Source: Balneola sp. EhC07
GTDB lineage: Bacteria; Bacteroidota; Rhodothermia; Balneolales; Balneolaceae
Length of the DNA stretch: 64,000 bases
Reading direction: 5' to 3'
Assembly: GCF_001650905.1 (NCBI RefSeq)
Contig: NZ_LXYG01000015.1
Span: 132,724 to 196,723, forward strand
Position 1 is the first letter of the stretch. Every line of letters begins with the position of its first letter. The notes under the pieces are model-generated. The model had not been told where the DNA came from. It saw only the letters and a list, made by a program, of their open reading frames with translations, and did not search any database. The translations under genes and the position numbers were made by a program. This document shows positions 35,893 through 43,912 of the stretch, piece after piece.

Positions 35893-36372
35893 TTAATTTT
35901 CCCAAACAGAATAATCGATAATTTTCCATTTTCCGTTTTCGTTTAAGAGCTTTCCACTACAACCTGCACCTTCTATTTTATAGTGAAGTTCAAAATCAGT
36001 TGTATCTTTTCCTATTTTTATTTTGTCAAATATTACATAGTCTTTGATTCCTTCGTTTTCCAATTCCGACATTGATAATATTCTAACTTTTTGTCCGAAT
36101 TTATTTAAATTCAAACTTTTGTCAATCAGTTCAGATTCCAAAACTTTTACGGGTAATCTTTCTTTTACTTCTGGATGATAAATCCATTGAAGTTTGGGAA
36201 GGTCAAGTATTTTTTGAGCAATCAATTCGGTCTGATTCGATTCCGATTTTATTAATTCCGATTGAGTGATTGAGTTTTCAGAGTAAGATTGGTTTTCGGC
36301 TATGGTTTTCGGCGTATTCTTACAGGAAATAAACACTAAAATTATTAATATTATTCCGACTATTTTTTTCAT
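35893..36372 (-). CDS. Short lipoprotein in a cassette-like unit
   Basis: The protein has 159 residues with a signal peptide and lipobox (LVFISCKN) near residue 16. A low-complexity Ser/Glu/Gln region follows (about 20-50), then a mixed alpha/beta domain ending GCSGKLLNENGKWKIIDYSV. No family recognised. GTTGTGTATAA lies about 30 bases before the start and a complete attC-like site eight bases after the stop, so it looks like a single mobile cassette. Confidence 0.7.
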   Translation of the reverse strand: MKKIVGIILIILVFISCKNTPKTIAENQSYSENSITQSELIKSESNQTELIAQKILDLPKLQWIYHPEVKERLPVKVLESELIDKSLNLNKFGQKVRILSMSELENEGIKDYVIFDKIKIGKDTTDFELHYKIEGAGCSGKLLNENGKWKIIDYSVWEN

Positions 36373-36447
36373 TTTCGTGAGTTTTTCTCAAATTATACAC
36401 AACATAAGAATATGACGCATTTTGTTCATCATATCCCGGTTTGATGT

Positions 36448-37404
36448 TTAAGTTTTACTCAAAATCTCGCCCAGCACCGTATCAAAATCCTTCTCCAACT
36501 TAGGCTCGAATTCATCTCCGGTGAGTAAACCAAATAATTCAGCATAACGCTCATATACTTCCATTCGGAATGAGTCGGGGAGATCGGGTAGCGTTTGTCC
36601 GTCTAAACCTTGAAAGTTGTGTTCCATCAGCCATTCCCGAAGAAATTCCTTAGAGAGCTGTTTCTGTGGCTCACCTTTGGCCTGACGTTCCTCATACCCA
36701 TCTGAATAAAAATAACGGGAAGAATCGGTGGTATGAACTTCATCGATCAATGTGAGTTCACCGTTGTACAATCCAAATTCGTATTTAGTATCTACTAGGA
36801 TCAATCCTTGTTTGGCTGCAACTTCAGTACCTCGCTGAAAAAGTTCAAAAGCAGTTTCTCTGATCTGATTCCAAAGTTTTTCCTCAACGATTCCGCGCTT
36901 CAGAATATCGGCTTCTGAGATGTCTTCATCATGACCTTCCGTAGCTTTGGTAGCAGGGGTGAGGAGAGGTACCGGAAACTTATCATGCTCTTTCAATCCT
37001 TCGGGAAGCGGTGCTCCGCATAATTCTCTCAAGCCTGACTTGTAAGTTCTCCATGCATGTCCGGTTAAATAACCACGGATCACAACTTCAATAGGAACCG
37101 GATCACATTTTTTGGCGATCGTCACATTCGGATGAGGTACATCAATAATGTGAGTTGCAACGATATCTTTTACTTTATCAAAAGAAAAAGCAGCCATTTG
37201 ATTCAGGATCTGTCCTTTAAAAGGAATGGCTTGTTTCATGATGTAATCGAAAGCAGAGATGCGATCAGTTACAACAATGCCTAGCTTATCTGATCCAAGA
37301 TCATATACCTCGCGGACTTTTCCTTTGTAGGATTGTAATCCTTCAACAGCTGTTTCTGTAATACAATGATCGAGTGCTTCCTGAGTAGTAAAGTTTGCGT
37401 TCAC
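36448..37404 (-). CDS. purC: Phosphoribosylaminoimidazole-succinocarboxamide synthase
   Basis: This cytoplasmic ligase makes SAICAR from CAIR and Asp in purine synthesis. It is 318 residues, the longer form of the family. Landmarks are YKGKVREVYDLG (nucleotide site), VTDRISAFDYIM, CDPVPIEVVIRGYLTGHAWR, GLILVDTKYEFG, and LIDEVHTTDSSRYFY. It lies one base after the stop of a LacI-family regulator gene on the same strand, so the two are co-transcribed. Confidence 0.96.
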   Translation of the reverse strand: MNANFTTQEALDHCITETAVEGLQSYKGKVREVYDLGSDKLGIVVTDRISAFDYIMKQAIPFKGQILNQMAAFSFDKVKDIVATHIIDVPHPNVTIAKKCDPVPIEVVIRGYLTGHAWRTYKSGLRELCGAPLPEGLKEHDKFPVPLLTPATKATEGHDEDISEADILKRGIVEEKLWNQIRETAFELFQRGTEVAAKQGLILVDTKYEFGLYNGELTLIDEVHTTDSSRYFYSDGYEERQAKGEPQKQLSKEFLREWLMEHNFQGLDGQTLPDLPDSFRMEVYERYAELFGLLTGDEFEPKLEKDFDTVLGEILSKT

Positions 37405-37405
37405 T

Positions 37406-38428
37406 TTATTTTTTAGAATTTTTAGTTGATCCTCGTTCTATGAGTTCCGGATCTATAGTTGTTTGAATGAGATCCTGATCAGGATTTCGAATAATTTCTG
37501 CTAATCTGGAAGTAGCCTGAACTCCCGTGGAATACATTTTCTGATTTACTGTAGTCAGATCCATATACTTTGAAAACTTGATGTTATCATAGCCCATCAA
37601 AGCGATGTCTTCCGGCACGCTCATTCCTAGTTTATTGATGGCATGAATAGCTCCAAGTGCCTGGGTATCATTAGCGCAAAAAATAGCATCCGGAAATTTA
37701 CCCATTTCAGCATATTTATTTATGGCTTCAAATCCGGCTTCTTCCGTAAAGCCACCATGCTTTTCAGAATCGCCTGTAATGAAAAGGCTATCATCAATAT
37801 TCATTTTATAATTCTTTAAAGCGTCAATAAAACCTCGCTCTCGTTCAGAAGAAGATTTGTTTTTGGTAACCGTACTGATCATTCCAATGTTTTGGAATCC
37901 ATTTTTCACCAAATGTTCACCAGACATATATCCGCCTTTGTAATCATTCAGCATAAAATAGTTATAACTTTCATGAGCAGAGTTTACCAATACAACGGGT
38001 GTTTGTGTGGCTTGCATAACTTCATGAATTTTGTCAGTTACATCAATGGAAAGAAGTATGAGTGCATCGGCTGTTCCTCTGTCAAAGAAATTGTGAACAG
38101 CTTCTTCAGGATTCTTTGATCCTGTGTTATACAGGATGATATCCAGATCCATTTTACTGATCTCATCTTTTACACCTTTCAAAACTTCATTGAAGAACGG
38201 AGTGGTAAAAGAAGGTACAGCAATAGCAAGCATCTGTGGTTCTTTGCTGGCCAGTTTCCGTGCATTTACCTGTGGACGGAAATTCAGTTCCTTAATTACA
38301 TCGTTTACCTTCACTTTAGTGTCCTCAGATACATTTTGAGAACCATTCAATACTCTCGATACGGTAGAGATAGCAACTCCGGCTCTTTTAGCTACCTCAT
38401 AAATTGTCACTTTTTTATTCATAGACAC
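37406..38428 (-). CDS. LacI-family transcriptional regulator
   Basis: The protein has 340 residues. The N-terminal HTH is VTIYEVAKRAGVAISTVSRV followed by LNGSQNVSEDT. The rest is a periplasmic-binding-protein-like effector domain (FFNEVLKGVKDE; FCANDTQALGAIHAINKLG; GYDNIKFSKYMDLTTVNQ). The effector is usually a sugar or, for PurR, a purine. Its gene precedes purC with one base between, so PurR-like control of purine synthesis is possible but unproven. It is divergent from the phytoene synthase gene, with about 165 bases between. Confidence 0.93.
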   Translation of the reverse strand: MSMNKKVTIYEVAKRAGVAISTVSRVLNGSQNVSEDTKVKVNDVIKELNFRPQVNARKLASKEPQMLAIAVPSFTTPFFNEVLKGVKDEISKMDLDIILYNTGSKNPEEAVHNFFDRGTADALILLSIDVTDKIHEVMQATQTPVVLVNSAHESYNYFMLNDYKGGYMSGEHLVKNGFQNIGMISTVTKNKSSSERERGFIDALKNYKMNIDDSLFITGDSEKHGGFTEEAGFEAINKYAEMGKFPDAIFCANDTQALGAIHAINKLGMSVPEDIALMGYDNIKFSKYMDLTTVNQKMYSTGVQATSRLAEIIRNPDQDLIQTTIDPELIERGSTKNSKK

Positions 38429-38595
38429 TCCTGATGTAAGATGAACTCACCCATTAATCTTTAATTTTCAAAGCTGTAAAACACACTTTTGAATGAGCAT
38501 GAAGATAGTGAACTTTTTGAAAGATATTTATTACGGTAATTTTAAATCTGAAGAGGAACTTTTTTCGTAGAATTTAGCATTATAGTTACTGTAAA

Positions 38596-39570
38596 ATGAC
38601 AAACCTTCTACAAATACCATATTCTCTTTTCAGGCCGATCTATGAAATGACTTCGTTTCACAGATCAGTGATTGAAGATGTAAGCGATGAAGAGCTGAAG
38701 CAAGCCTATAGTCATTGCAGAGCTATAACCCGTTATCACGCAAAGACTTTTTATTTAGCTACCCGATTTCTGCCAAACGACAAGCAAAGAGGTATTTTCG
38801 CAATCTACGGAATGTGCAGGTATCTGGATAACCTTGTTGATGAAGCTGAAGATCTCATCAAAGAAGAAAAACTCACGCTCTCACAAATAGATGAAAAGTT
38901 GGATGAGTTTAAAAAAGATCTGGATAAAGTTTACAACGGGTATACTGTTCATGATCCAATCCTTAGCGCATATGCCGATTCTTTAAAGAGATATAAAGTT
39001 TCTAAAGAATTACCTCTGTTGCTAATAGATGGAGTTCGCCAGGATCTTGAAATAACAAGATTTAAAAACTTTCAGGAGATATACGATTACTCTTTTAAGG
39101 TTGCTTCTGTAGTGGGATTGATGACTATCGAAGTTTTTGGATATACTTCTGATGAGGCTATTGAAAGAGCTACTGATCTTGGAATAGCTATGCAACTCAC
39201 AAATATTCTCAGAGATGTTGGAGAGGATCTTGAACGCGGACGAATTTATCTTCCAAAAGAAGACCTCTTAAAGTTCAACATTACTGAAGAGGAGCTCTTT
39301 TCTAAAAATAAAAGTGATAATTTTATTGAGCTTATGAAATTTCAGATTGTAAGAGCCCGTGAATATTATGATCGTGCTTTTGCTGGAATTGAGATGCTGA
39401 ACAAAGATAGTCGTCTACCTGTTTACCTTGCTCATAGAAATTATAGTCGAATTCTCGAAAAGATTGAAGAAAACGATTATGATGTTTTTAATAAACGTGC
39501 CTATCTGAATCAATCGGAGAAACTATACATTCTTCCCAAAGTGTTGCTCGACTTAAAAAAAGCAGTATAA
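38596..39570 (+). CDS. Phytoene/squalene synthase family protein
   Basis: The protein has 324 residues, the normal size for trans-isoprenyl diphosphate synthases of this family. The two Asp-rich motifs are YLDNLVDEAED near residue 75 and LTNILRDVGEDLERGRIYLP near residue 205. The first catalytic Tyr/Arg region is FYLATRFLP. It condenses two isoprenyl diphosphates, making phytoene or squalene; CrtB is more likely in a pigmented Bacteroidota-like cell, but the distinction needs a tree. No other carotenoid gene is in the window. Confidence 0.9.
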   Translation: MTNLLQIPYSLFRPIYEMTSFHRSVIEDVSDEELKQAYSHCRAITRYHAKTFYLATRFLPNDKQRGIFAIYGMCRYLDNLVDEAEDLIKEEKLTLSQIDEKLDEFKKDLDKVYNGYTVHDPILSAYADSLKRYKVSKELPLLLIDGVRQDLEITRFKNFQEIYDYSFKVASVVGLMTIEVFGYTSDEAIERATDLGIAMQLTNILRDVGEDLERGRIYLPKEDLLKFNITEEELFSKNKSDNFIELMKFQIVRAREYYDRAFAGIEMLNKDSRLPVYLAHRNYSRILEKIEENDYDVFNKRAYLNQSEKLYILPKVLLDLKKAV

Positions 39571-39631
39571 ATCCACTTGGAGAATCTCTTAGTAAAGCGG
39601 TATTATTCCTTAAATAAAAAACCGTTTTTAA

Positions 39632-41116
39632 ATGCCAGAAATAAAGAAAGTACTTATTGCAAACCGTGGTGAAATTGCACTACGAGTAATTCATTCTTGT
39701 AAAGAACTAGGAATTAAAACAGTTGCCGTTTATTCAAGACCTGATGCAGCTTCGCCACACGTCCTGCACGCAGATGAATCTGTATTTATAGGTGAAGCAG
39801 CTTCATCAGAAAGTTATCTGGTAATGGATAAGATCATTGATGCAGTTAAAAAAACAGGCGCTGATGCTGTTCATCCGGGATACGGCTTTTTGAGCGAAAA
39901 CGCTGCTTTTTCTGAGCGTTGTGAAAAAGAAGGAATTATCTTTATCGGCCCGAAACCACATGCTATTACAGTTATGGGTGATAAAACGGCTGCACGAGAA
40001 TTGGTTACAAAGCTTGGTATTCCAACACCGCCGGGATTGAAGTCTGAATTAAAGGATCTGGAAGAAGCATCAACCATCGCTGATGAGATCGGTTATCCAA
40101 TATTGGTGAAGGCGGCTGCAGGTGGTGGTGGTAAGGGAATGAGAATTGTTCATAAAAAGGATGAATTCGAAAGCAGTATTAAGGCAGCTAAGTCGGAAGC
40201 AAAGAATGCGTTTGGTGACGACAGGATCTACATCGAGAAATATCTGGAAGAGCCAAGACACGTAGAATTTCAGGTAGTGGCTGATATGCACGGAAATGTA
40301 GTTCATGTTTTTGACAGGGAGTGTTCTATACAACGAAGACATCAAAAAGTAATCGAAGAAGCTCCTTGTGCATTACTTACTCCGGAGTTAAGAGAAAAAA
40401 TGGCTGAAGCTGCGATAAAAGCTACAAAAGGTTGTGATTATATCGGAGCAGGAACCATTGAGTTCTTAGTAGATAAACACCTGGATTTTTATTTTCTGGA
40501 AATGAATACCAGGCTACAGGTAGAACATCCTGTTACGGAAATGATCTCGGGAGTTGATCTGGTTGCAACTCAGATCTTAGTAGCTGAAGGGAAAAAACTT
40601 CCTTTTACTCAGGAAGACCTGAAGATCAATGGCCATTCTATCGAGTGCAGAATTTATGCAGAAGATCCTGAAGATAATTTTTTACCAAGTACCGGAATGT
40701 TGCATAAACATCGTGTACCAACAGGAGATGGAATTCGTGTAGATGCGGGTGTTGAAGAAGGGCAGGAGGTAACCATCAATTATGATCCGATGATCTCAAA
40801 GCTCACTGTGCATGGCAAAGACAGAAAATCTGCAATCAGTAAAATGCTCAGAGCCCTGGATGAATATGAAATAGTTGGTTGTAAAACAACGATCCCTTTT
40901 TGCGAGTTTACATTAAGACACGAAGATTTTGTTGAAGCCAAATATGATACTCACTTTGTTAAAGATCACTTCAATCCTGAAGAGCTTGAAAGCAAAGTGG
41001 ACGAAGATATTCTGGCATTGGCCGCTACATTATTAAAACAAGTTGAAACAGAAGACCCCAAGGAAATGTTATCAGCCGGAAACAGTACTTCCGATTGGTG
41101 GCTAAACAGGAGATAA
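39632..41116 (+). CDS. accC: Acyl-CoA carboxylase, biotin carboxylase subunit
   Basis: The protein has 494 residues. It carries the ATP-grasp biotin carboxylase fold: IANRGEIALRVIHSC at the N-terminus, VHPGYGFLSENAAF, the Gly-rich KAAAGGGGKGMRIV, RECSIQRRHQKVIEEAP, and EMNTRLQVEHPVTE. It is about 45 residues longer than AccC of E. coli, with a C-terminal tail ending SDWWLNRR, as in propionyl- or methylcrotonyl-type subunits that lack the biotin carrier. No carrier or transferase genes are adjacent. Acetyl-CoA or propionyl-CoA carboxylation is equally plausible. Confidence 0.9.
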   Translation: MPEIKKVLIANRGEIALRVIHSCKELGIKTVAVYSRPDAASPHVLHADESVFIGEAASSESYLVMDKIIDAVKKTGADAVHPGYGFLSENAAFSERCEKEGIIFIGPKPHAITVMGDKTAARELVTKLGIPTPPGLKSELKDLEEASTIADEIGYPILVKAAAGGGGKGMRIVHKKDEFESSIKAAKSEAKNAFGDDRIYIEKYLEEPRHVEFQVVADMHGNVVHVFDRECSIQRRHQKVIEEAPCALLTPELREKMAEAAIKATKGCDYIGAGTIEFLVDKHLDFYFLEMNTRLQVEHPVTEMISGVDLVATQILVAEGKKLPFTQEDLKINGHSIECRIYAEDPEDNFLPSTGMLHKHRVPTGDGIRVDAGVEEGQEVTINYDPMISKLTVHGKDRKSAISKMLRALDEYEIVGCKTTIPFCEFTLRHEDFVEAKYDTHFVKDHFNPEELESKVDEDILALAATLLKQVETEDPKEMLSAGNSTSDWWLNRR

Positions 41117-41125
41117 CAAAATTAT

Positions 41126-42046
41126 ATGACTGAAGAACAAGCACTATTCAATAAAATATCAAAGCTGGCAACTGAACAAAGAAATGAGGCCAGCATGAAA
41201 ATAGATGTTGCTTCACCTGAAGAAATTGTTCGCATTATTAATGAAGAAGATCAAAAAGTAGCAAAACTTGTTTCCCTGCGTTCTGAGATTATTGCGGAAG
41301 CCGTTGAAGCAATCAGTGAAAGCTTTAACCTTGGTGGCAGGCTACTTTATTTCGGAGCAGGAACCAGCGGCAGGTTAGGTGTAGTGGATGCTTCAGAATG
41401 TCCACCCACTTTTGGATCAGATCCTGAACTTGTGCAGGGTTTTATAGCGGGAGGTAAAGACGCTATGTATGAGGCAAAGGAAGGCGCTGAAGATTTTGAG
41501 GAGAACGGAGCCACTGATATCAGAGACAATGAGATCTTCCCACCCGATGTTGTTTGCGGATTAGCTGCCAGTGGCAGAACGCCTTATGTTGTAGGAGCTT
41601 TGAATGAAGCAAAAAAGAGAGGCTGTAAAACAATAATGGTTTCTACAGTTCCGAAAGAACAAATTGATGTGGATGCAGATTATATAATAGATGTTCCTGT
41701 AGGTCCCGAAGTAGTTATGGGAAGTACAAGAATGAAAAGCGGAACTGCTCAGAAAATGGTTCTGAATATGCTTACAACCGGCGCGATGATCAGACAAGGA
41801 AAAGTGTACGAAAATGTGATGGTAGACCTTCAGCTTACTAACAAAAAGTTGGTTGAAAGAGCTAAGAAGATCATTATGATATTCACAGATCTGAACTACG
41901 AAGAGGCAACTGAATATTTGAAAAAAGCTGATAATCATGTTAAAACAGCGATAGTAATGGCGCTAGGGAAGACTGAAAAGGAACACGCAGAAACCCTTTT
42001 GAAAAAACATAATGGCTTTATCCGTAAAGCAATCAAAGATATCTAG
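41126..42046 (+). CDS. murQ: N-acetylmuramic acid 6-phosphate etherase
   Basis: The protein has 306 residues. The SIS domain shows LLYFGAGTSGRLGVVDASEC (sugar-phosphate site), PTFGSDPELVQGFIAGG, VCGLAASGRTPYVVGAL with the Ser-rich loop, and GSTRMKSGTAQKMVLNML. It converts MurNAc-6-phosphate to GlcNAc-6-phosphate plus lactate in peptidoglycan recycling. It starts nine bases after accC and lies next to plsC and a TonB-like gene in one probable operon. Confidence 0.96.
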   Translation: MTEEQALFNKISKLATEQRNEASMKIDVASPEEIVRIINEEDQKVAKLVSLRSEIIAEAVEAISESFNLGGRLLYFGAGTSGRLGVVDASECPPTFGSDPELVQGFIAGGKDAMYEAKEGAEDFEENGATDIRDNEIFPPDVVCGLAASGRTPYVVGALNEAKKRGCKTIMVSTVPKEQIDVDADYIIDVPVGPEVVMGSTRMKSGTAQKMVLNMLTTGAMIRQGKVYENVMVDLQLTNKKLVERAKKIIMIFTDLNYEEATEYLKKADNHVKTAIVMALGKTEKEHAETLLKKHNGFIRKAIKDI

Positions 42047-42050
42047 ATTA

Positions 42051-42776
42051 ATGAAAGCATTATTCAGTGTTTTTCTCTGGCTTTACTTTTCATTTCTTTT
42101 CGCTGTCTTTTTTGTACTGATCTCGATCGTGTTTGTATTTACATTTCCTTTTGACCCATACAGAAAGCTTCCCAACAGAGTGCTTGCTATAATGGCAAAA
42201 CTTATGATGAAAGCCAGTCCAAAATGGAAGATCGATATTGAGGGAACAGAGAAGTTTGATCCCGAAGTGCCTACTGTTTTTGTTGCAAACCACCAGAGCT
42301 TTTTGGATATGGCACTGGCGTATCATTTACCATGGCAAATGAAATGGGTTTCTAAAAGAAGTCTTGCTTTGATTCCTGTTATGGGGTGGTTAGTATGGCT
42401 AACTGGGCACCTGACAATCAACAGAAGTAGTAAGTCAGCATTAAAAAAATTAGACAATCTGGTTCAACCACTGAAAGATAAAATCCCCGTAATGATATTC
42501 CCGGAAGGAACCAGAACATTAGATGGGCAAATTAGACGATTTAAGAACGGAGCTTTTCTGTTAGCTCATGAATACGGATTTAATATTCAACCAATTGTTT
42601 TAGAAGGTGGACATTTAGCAATGAAATCCGGTTCCAAGATCGTTGAACCAAATGTGAAATTTTCGATTTCTATTCTGGATCCAATAAATACTTCTGATTT
42701 TGAAGATATTAACATATTAAAAGACCATACTTATCAGTTAATAGATCGAGAATTGAAACGAATTAGGTCTAAGTGA
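42051..42776 (+). CDS. plsC: 1-acyl-sn-glycerol-3-phosphate acyltransferase
   Basis: From the ATG at 42051 the protein has about 241 residues; an in-frame ATG at 42012 would add 13 residues inside murQ, which I judge less likely. An N-terminal membrane helix (LFSVFLWLYFSFLFAVFFV) precedes the acyltransferase motif VANHQSFLDMAL (HX4D-type, near 80), then PVMIFPEGTRTL (near 155). It acylates lysophosphatidate to phosphatidate in the inner membrane. It overlaps the next gene by four bases (GTGA). Confidence 0.93.
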   Translation: MKALFSVFLWLYFSFLFAVFFVLISIVFVFTFPFDPYRKLPNRVLAIMAKLMMKASPKWKIDIEGTEKFDPEVPTVFVANHQSFLDMALAYHLPWQMKWVSKRSLALIPVMGWLVWLTGHLTINRSSKSALKKLDNLVQPLKDKIPVMIFPEGTRTLDGQIRRFKNGAFLLAHEYGFNIQPIVLEGGHLAMKSGSKIVEPNVKFSISILDPINTSDFEDINILKDHTYQLIDRELKRIRSK

Positions 42777-43453
42777 GCTTTTTTGATCCTGATAAAATAT
42801 ATAAGCAAATGGAATATCAGCATAGGTTAATGCTATGTTTGATGTTTTCGCTTATTATTATGATCCTGATCTTCAAATTATGGCCTCACCTTGCAACAGA
42901 AAACACTGATAAAGTTTATATTGAACCTACTCAGGAAATTTTTGTAGAGCAATCTATAGCAACAAAACAAGAGACAACTCCCGCCAGCCCGCCAAAACCT
43001 CAGATTCCGGTTCCCGTCCCTACAGACGAAGTAATAGAAGAAGATATCGAATTGCTAGACTTTGAAGATATGTTGTCGTTGGAAAAGTTAGGAGAGGGAG
43101 AGGTTGGCCAAACAGGAGATTCGGATCAACCGGTGGCAAGTCCTCAAAGATCACCTACGCCTCTGAAAATTATAGAACCCGCCACCCCGGAAGAAGCACG
43201 AAATGCAGAAGTGATAGCGGAAGTGTATGTTACATTTTTGGTTGACAAACAAGGAATTGTAGAGGAGATATTTATCTCAAGTATCCGAAAATACGAGAAA
43301 AACGCTCGGGATTATGAAATTGTTCAGCAAATTGGATATGGAATAATGGGTGCTTCTCTTACCGCTGCAAAGAAATGGCGGTTTAATCCTGCTATAGATA
43401 ACGGAAAGCCTGTTAAGGCCTACACAACTCAGGTTTTTTCTTTTGGTTTTTAA
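42773..43453 (+). CDS. TonB-like energy transducer
   Basis: The protein has 226 residues with GTG as start, overlapping the plsC stop. An N-terminal membrane helix (about 18-38, LMLCLMFSLIIMILIFKLWP) is followed by a Pro-rich periplasmic linker (PASPPKPQIPVPVPTDEV) and a C-terminal TonB domain with AEVYVTFLVDKQGIVEEIFI and AAKKWRFNPAIDNGKPVKAY. It likely couples the proton-motive force to outer-membrane transport, although no TonB-dependent receptor is nearby. The gene ends before the tRNA-Ser. Confidence 0.88.
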   Translation: MSFFDPDKIYKQMEYQHRLMLCLMFSLIIMILIFKLWPHLATENTDKVYIEPTQEIFVEQSIATKQETTPASPPKPQIPVPVPTDEVIEEDIELLDFEDMLSLEKLGEGEVGQTGDSDQPVASPQRSPTPLKIIEPATPEEARNAEVIAEVYVTFLVDKQGIVEEIFISSIRKYEKNARDYEIVQQIGYGIMGASLTAAKKWRFNPAIDNGKPVKAYTTQVFSFGF

Positions 43454-43514
43454 AGGTTGATATAAGTTAAGAATAGCTATATCATTGACGCCCAATCTAA
43501 TTGATAGATTAAAC

Positions 43515-43602
43515 GGAGAGGTGCCGGAGCGGTCGAACGGGCTCGCCTGGAAAGCGTGTGTGCCTCACAAGGGTACCGAGGGTTCGAATCCCTCCCTCTC
43601 CG
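43515..43602 (+). tRNA. tRNA-Ser (anticodon GGA)
   Basis: The 88-base sequence has acceptor stem GGAGAGG/CCTCTCC with discriminator G, a D arm CCG...CGG, anticodon loop CTGGAAA (GGA), a long variable arm GTGCC/GGTAC, and a T arm GAGGG-TTCGAATC-CCTC. The long variable arm and G73 are serine identity features. The anticodon stem has a T-T mismatch at the second pair (CTCGC/GCGTG). CCA is not encoded. Confidence 0.93.
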
Positions 43603-43651
43603 CACTTATCAAGTTAAGTTAATTTGATCTCACCTCATTCAACTCTGTCTA

Positions 43652-43689
43652 GGTACTAGTACCCATAGAAATGGGAAGGTGTTCCCATT
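43652..43689. other. Two adjacent palindromes downstream of tRNA-Ser
   Basis: GGTACTAGTACC (43652-43663) is an exact palindrome. AATGGGAA-GGTG-TTCCCATT (43670-43689) is an exact 8-bp hairpin. Neither has a T-run. They lie in the 310-base gap between the tRNA and the next gene, which otherwise holds only the terminator-like hairpin near 43800. Confidence 0.6.
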
Positions 43690-43792
43690 GATTAAGCCGA
43701 ATAGATAAAAGATATTCCTAAAAATTATATTTAATCGTTGGCATTTAATTTTTTAAGGATGAGTAATCTGAAATAAATCTTAGATACCACCT

Positions 43793-43813
43793 AAAAAGGC
43801 AGTACCTTTTTTT
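43793..43813 (+). terminator. Terminator-like hairpin
   Basis: AAAAAGG-CAGTA-CCTTTTTTT forms a weak 7-bp A/T-rich stem ending in T residues. It could end the tRNA-Ser transcript. Stability is low. Confidence 0.35.
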
Positions 43814-43912
43814 ATTACATATTCTTAATGTATTTGCTAAAAAAAACTACGTATAATTTTTTGATATGGTTTCAATCATAAATTAGACTCTAATTTAAAT
43901 TAAAATATATAG

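Noticed and set aside
42012..42050. Upstream ATG of plsC inside murQ
   Set aside because: It would overlap murQ by 35 bases, and the ATG at 42051 leads directly into the membrane helix.
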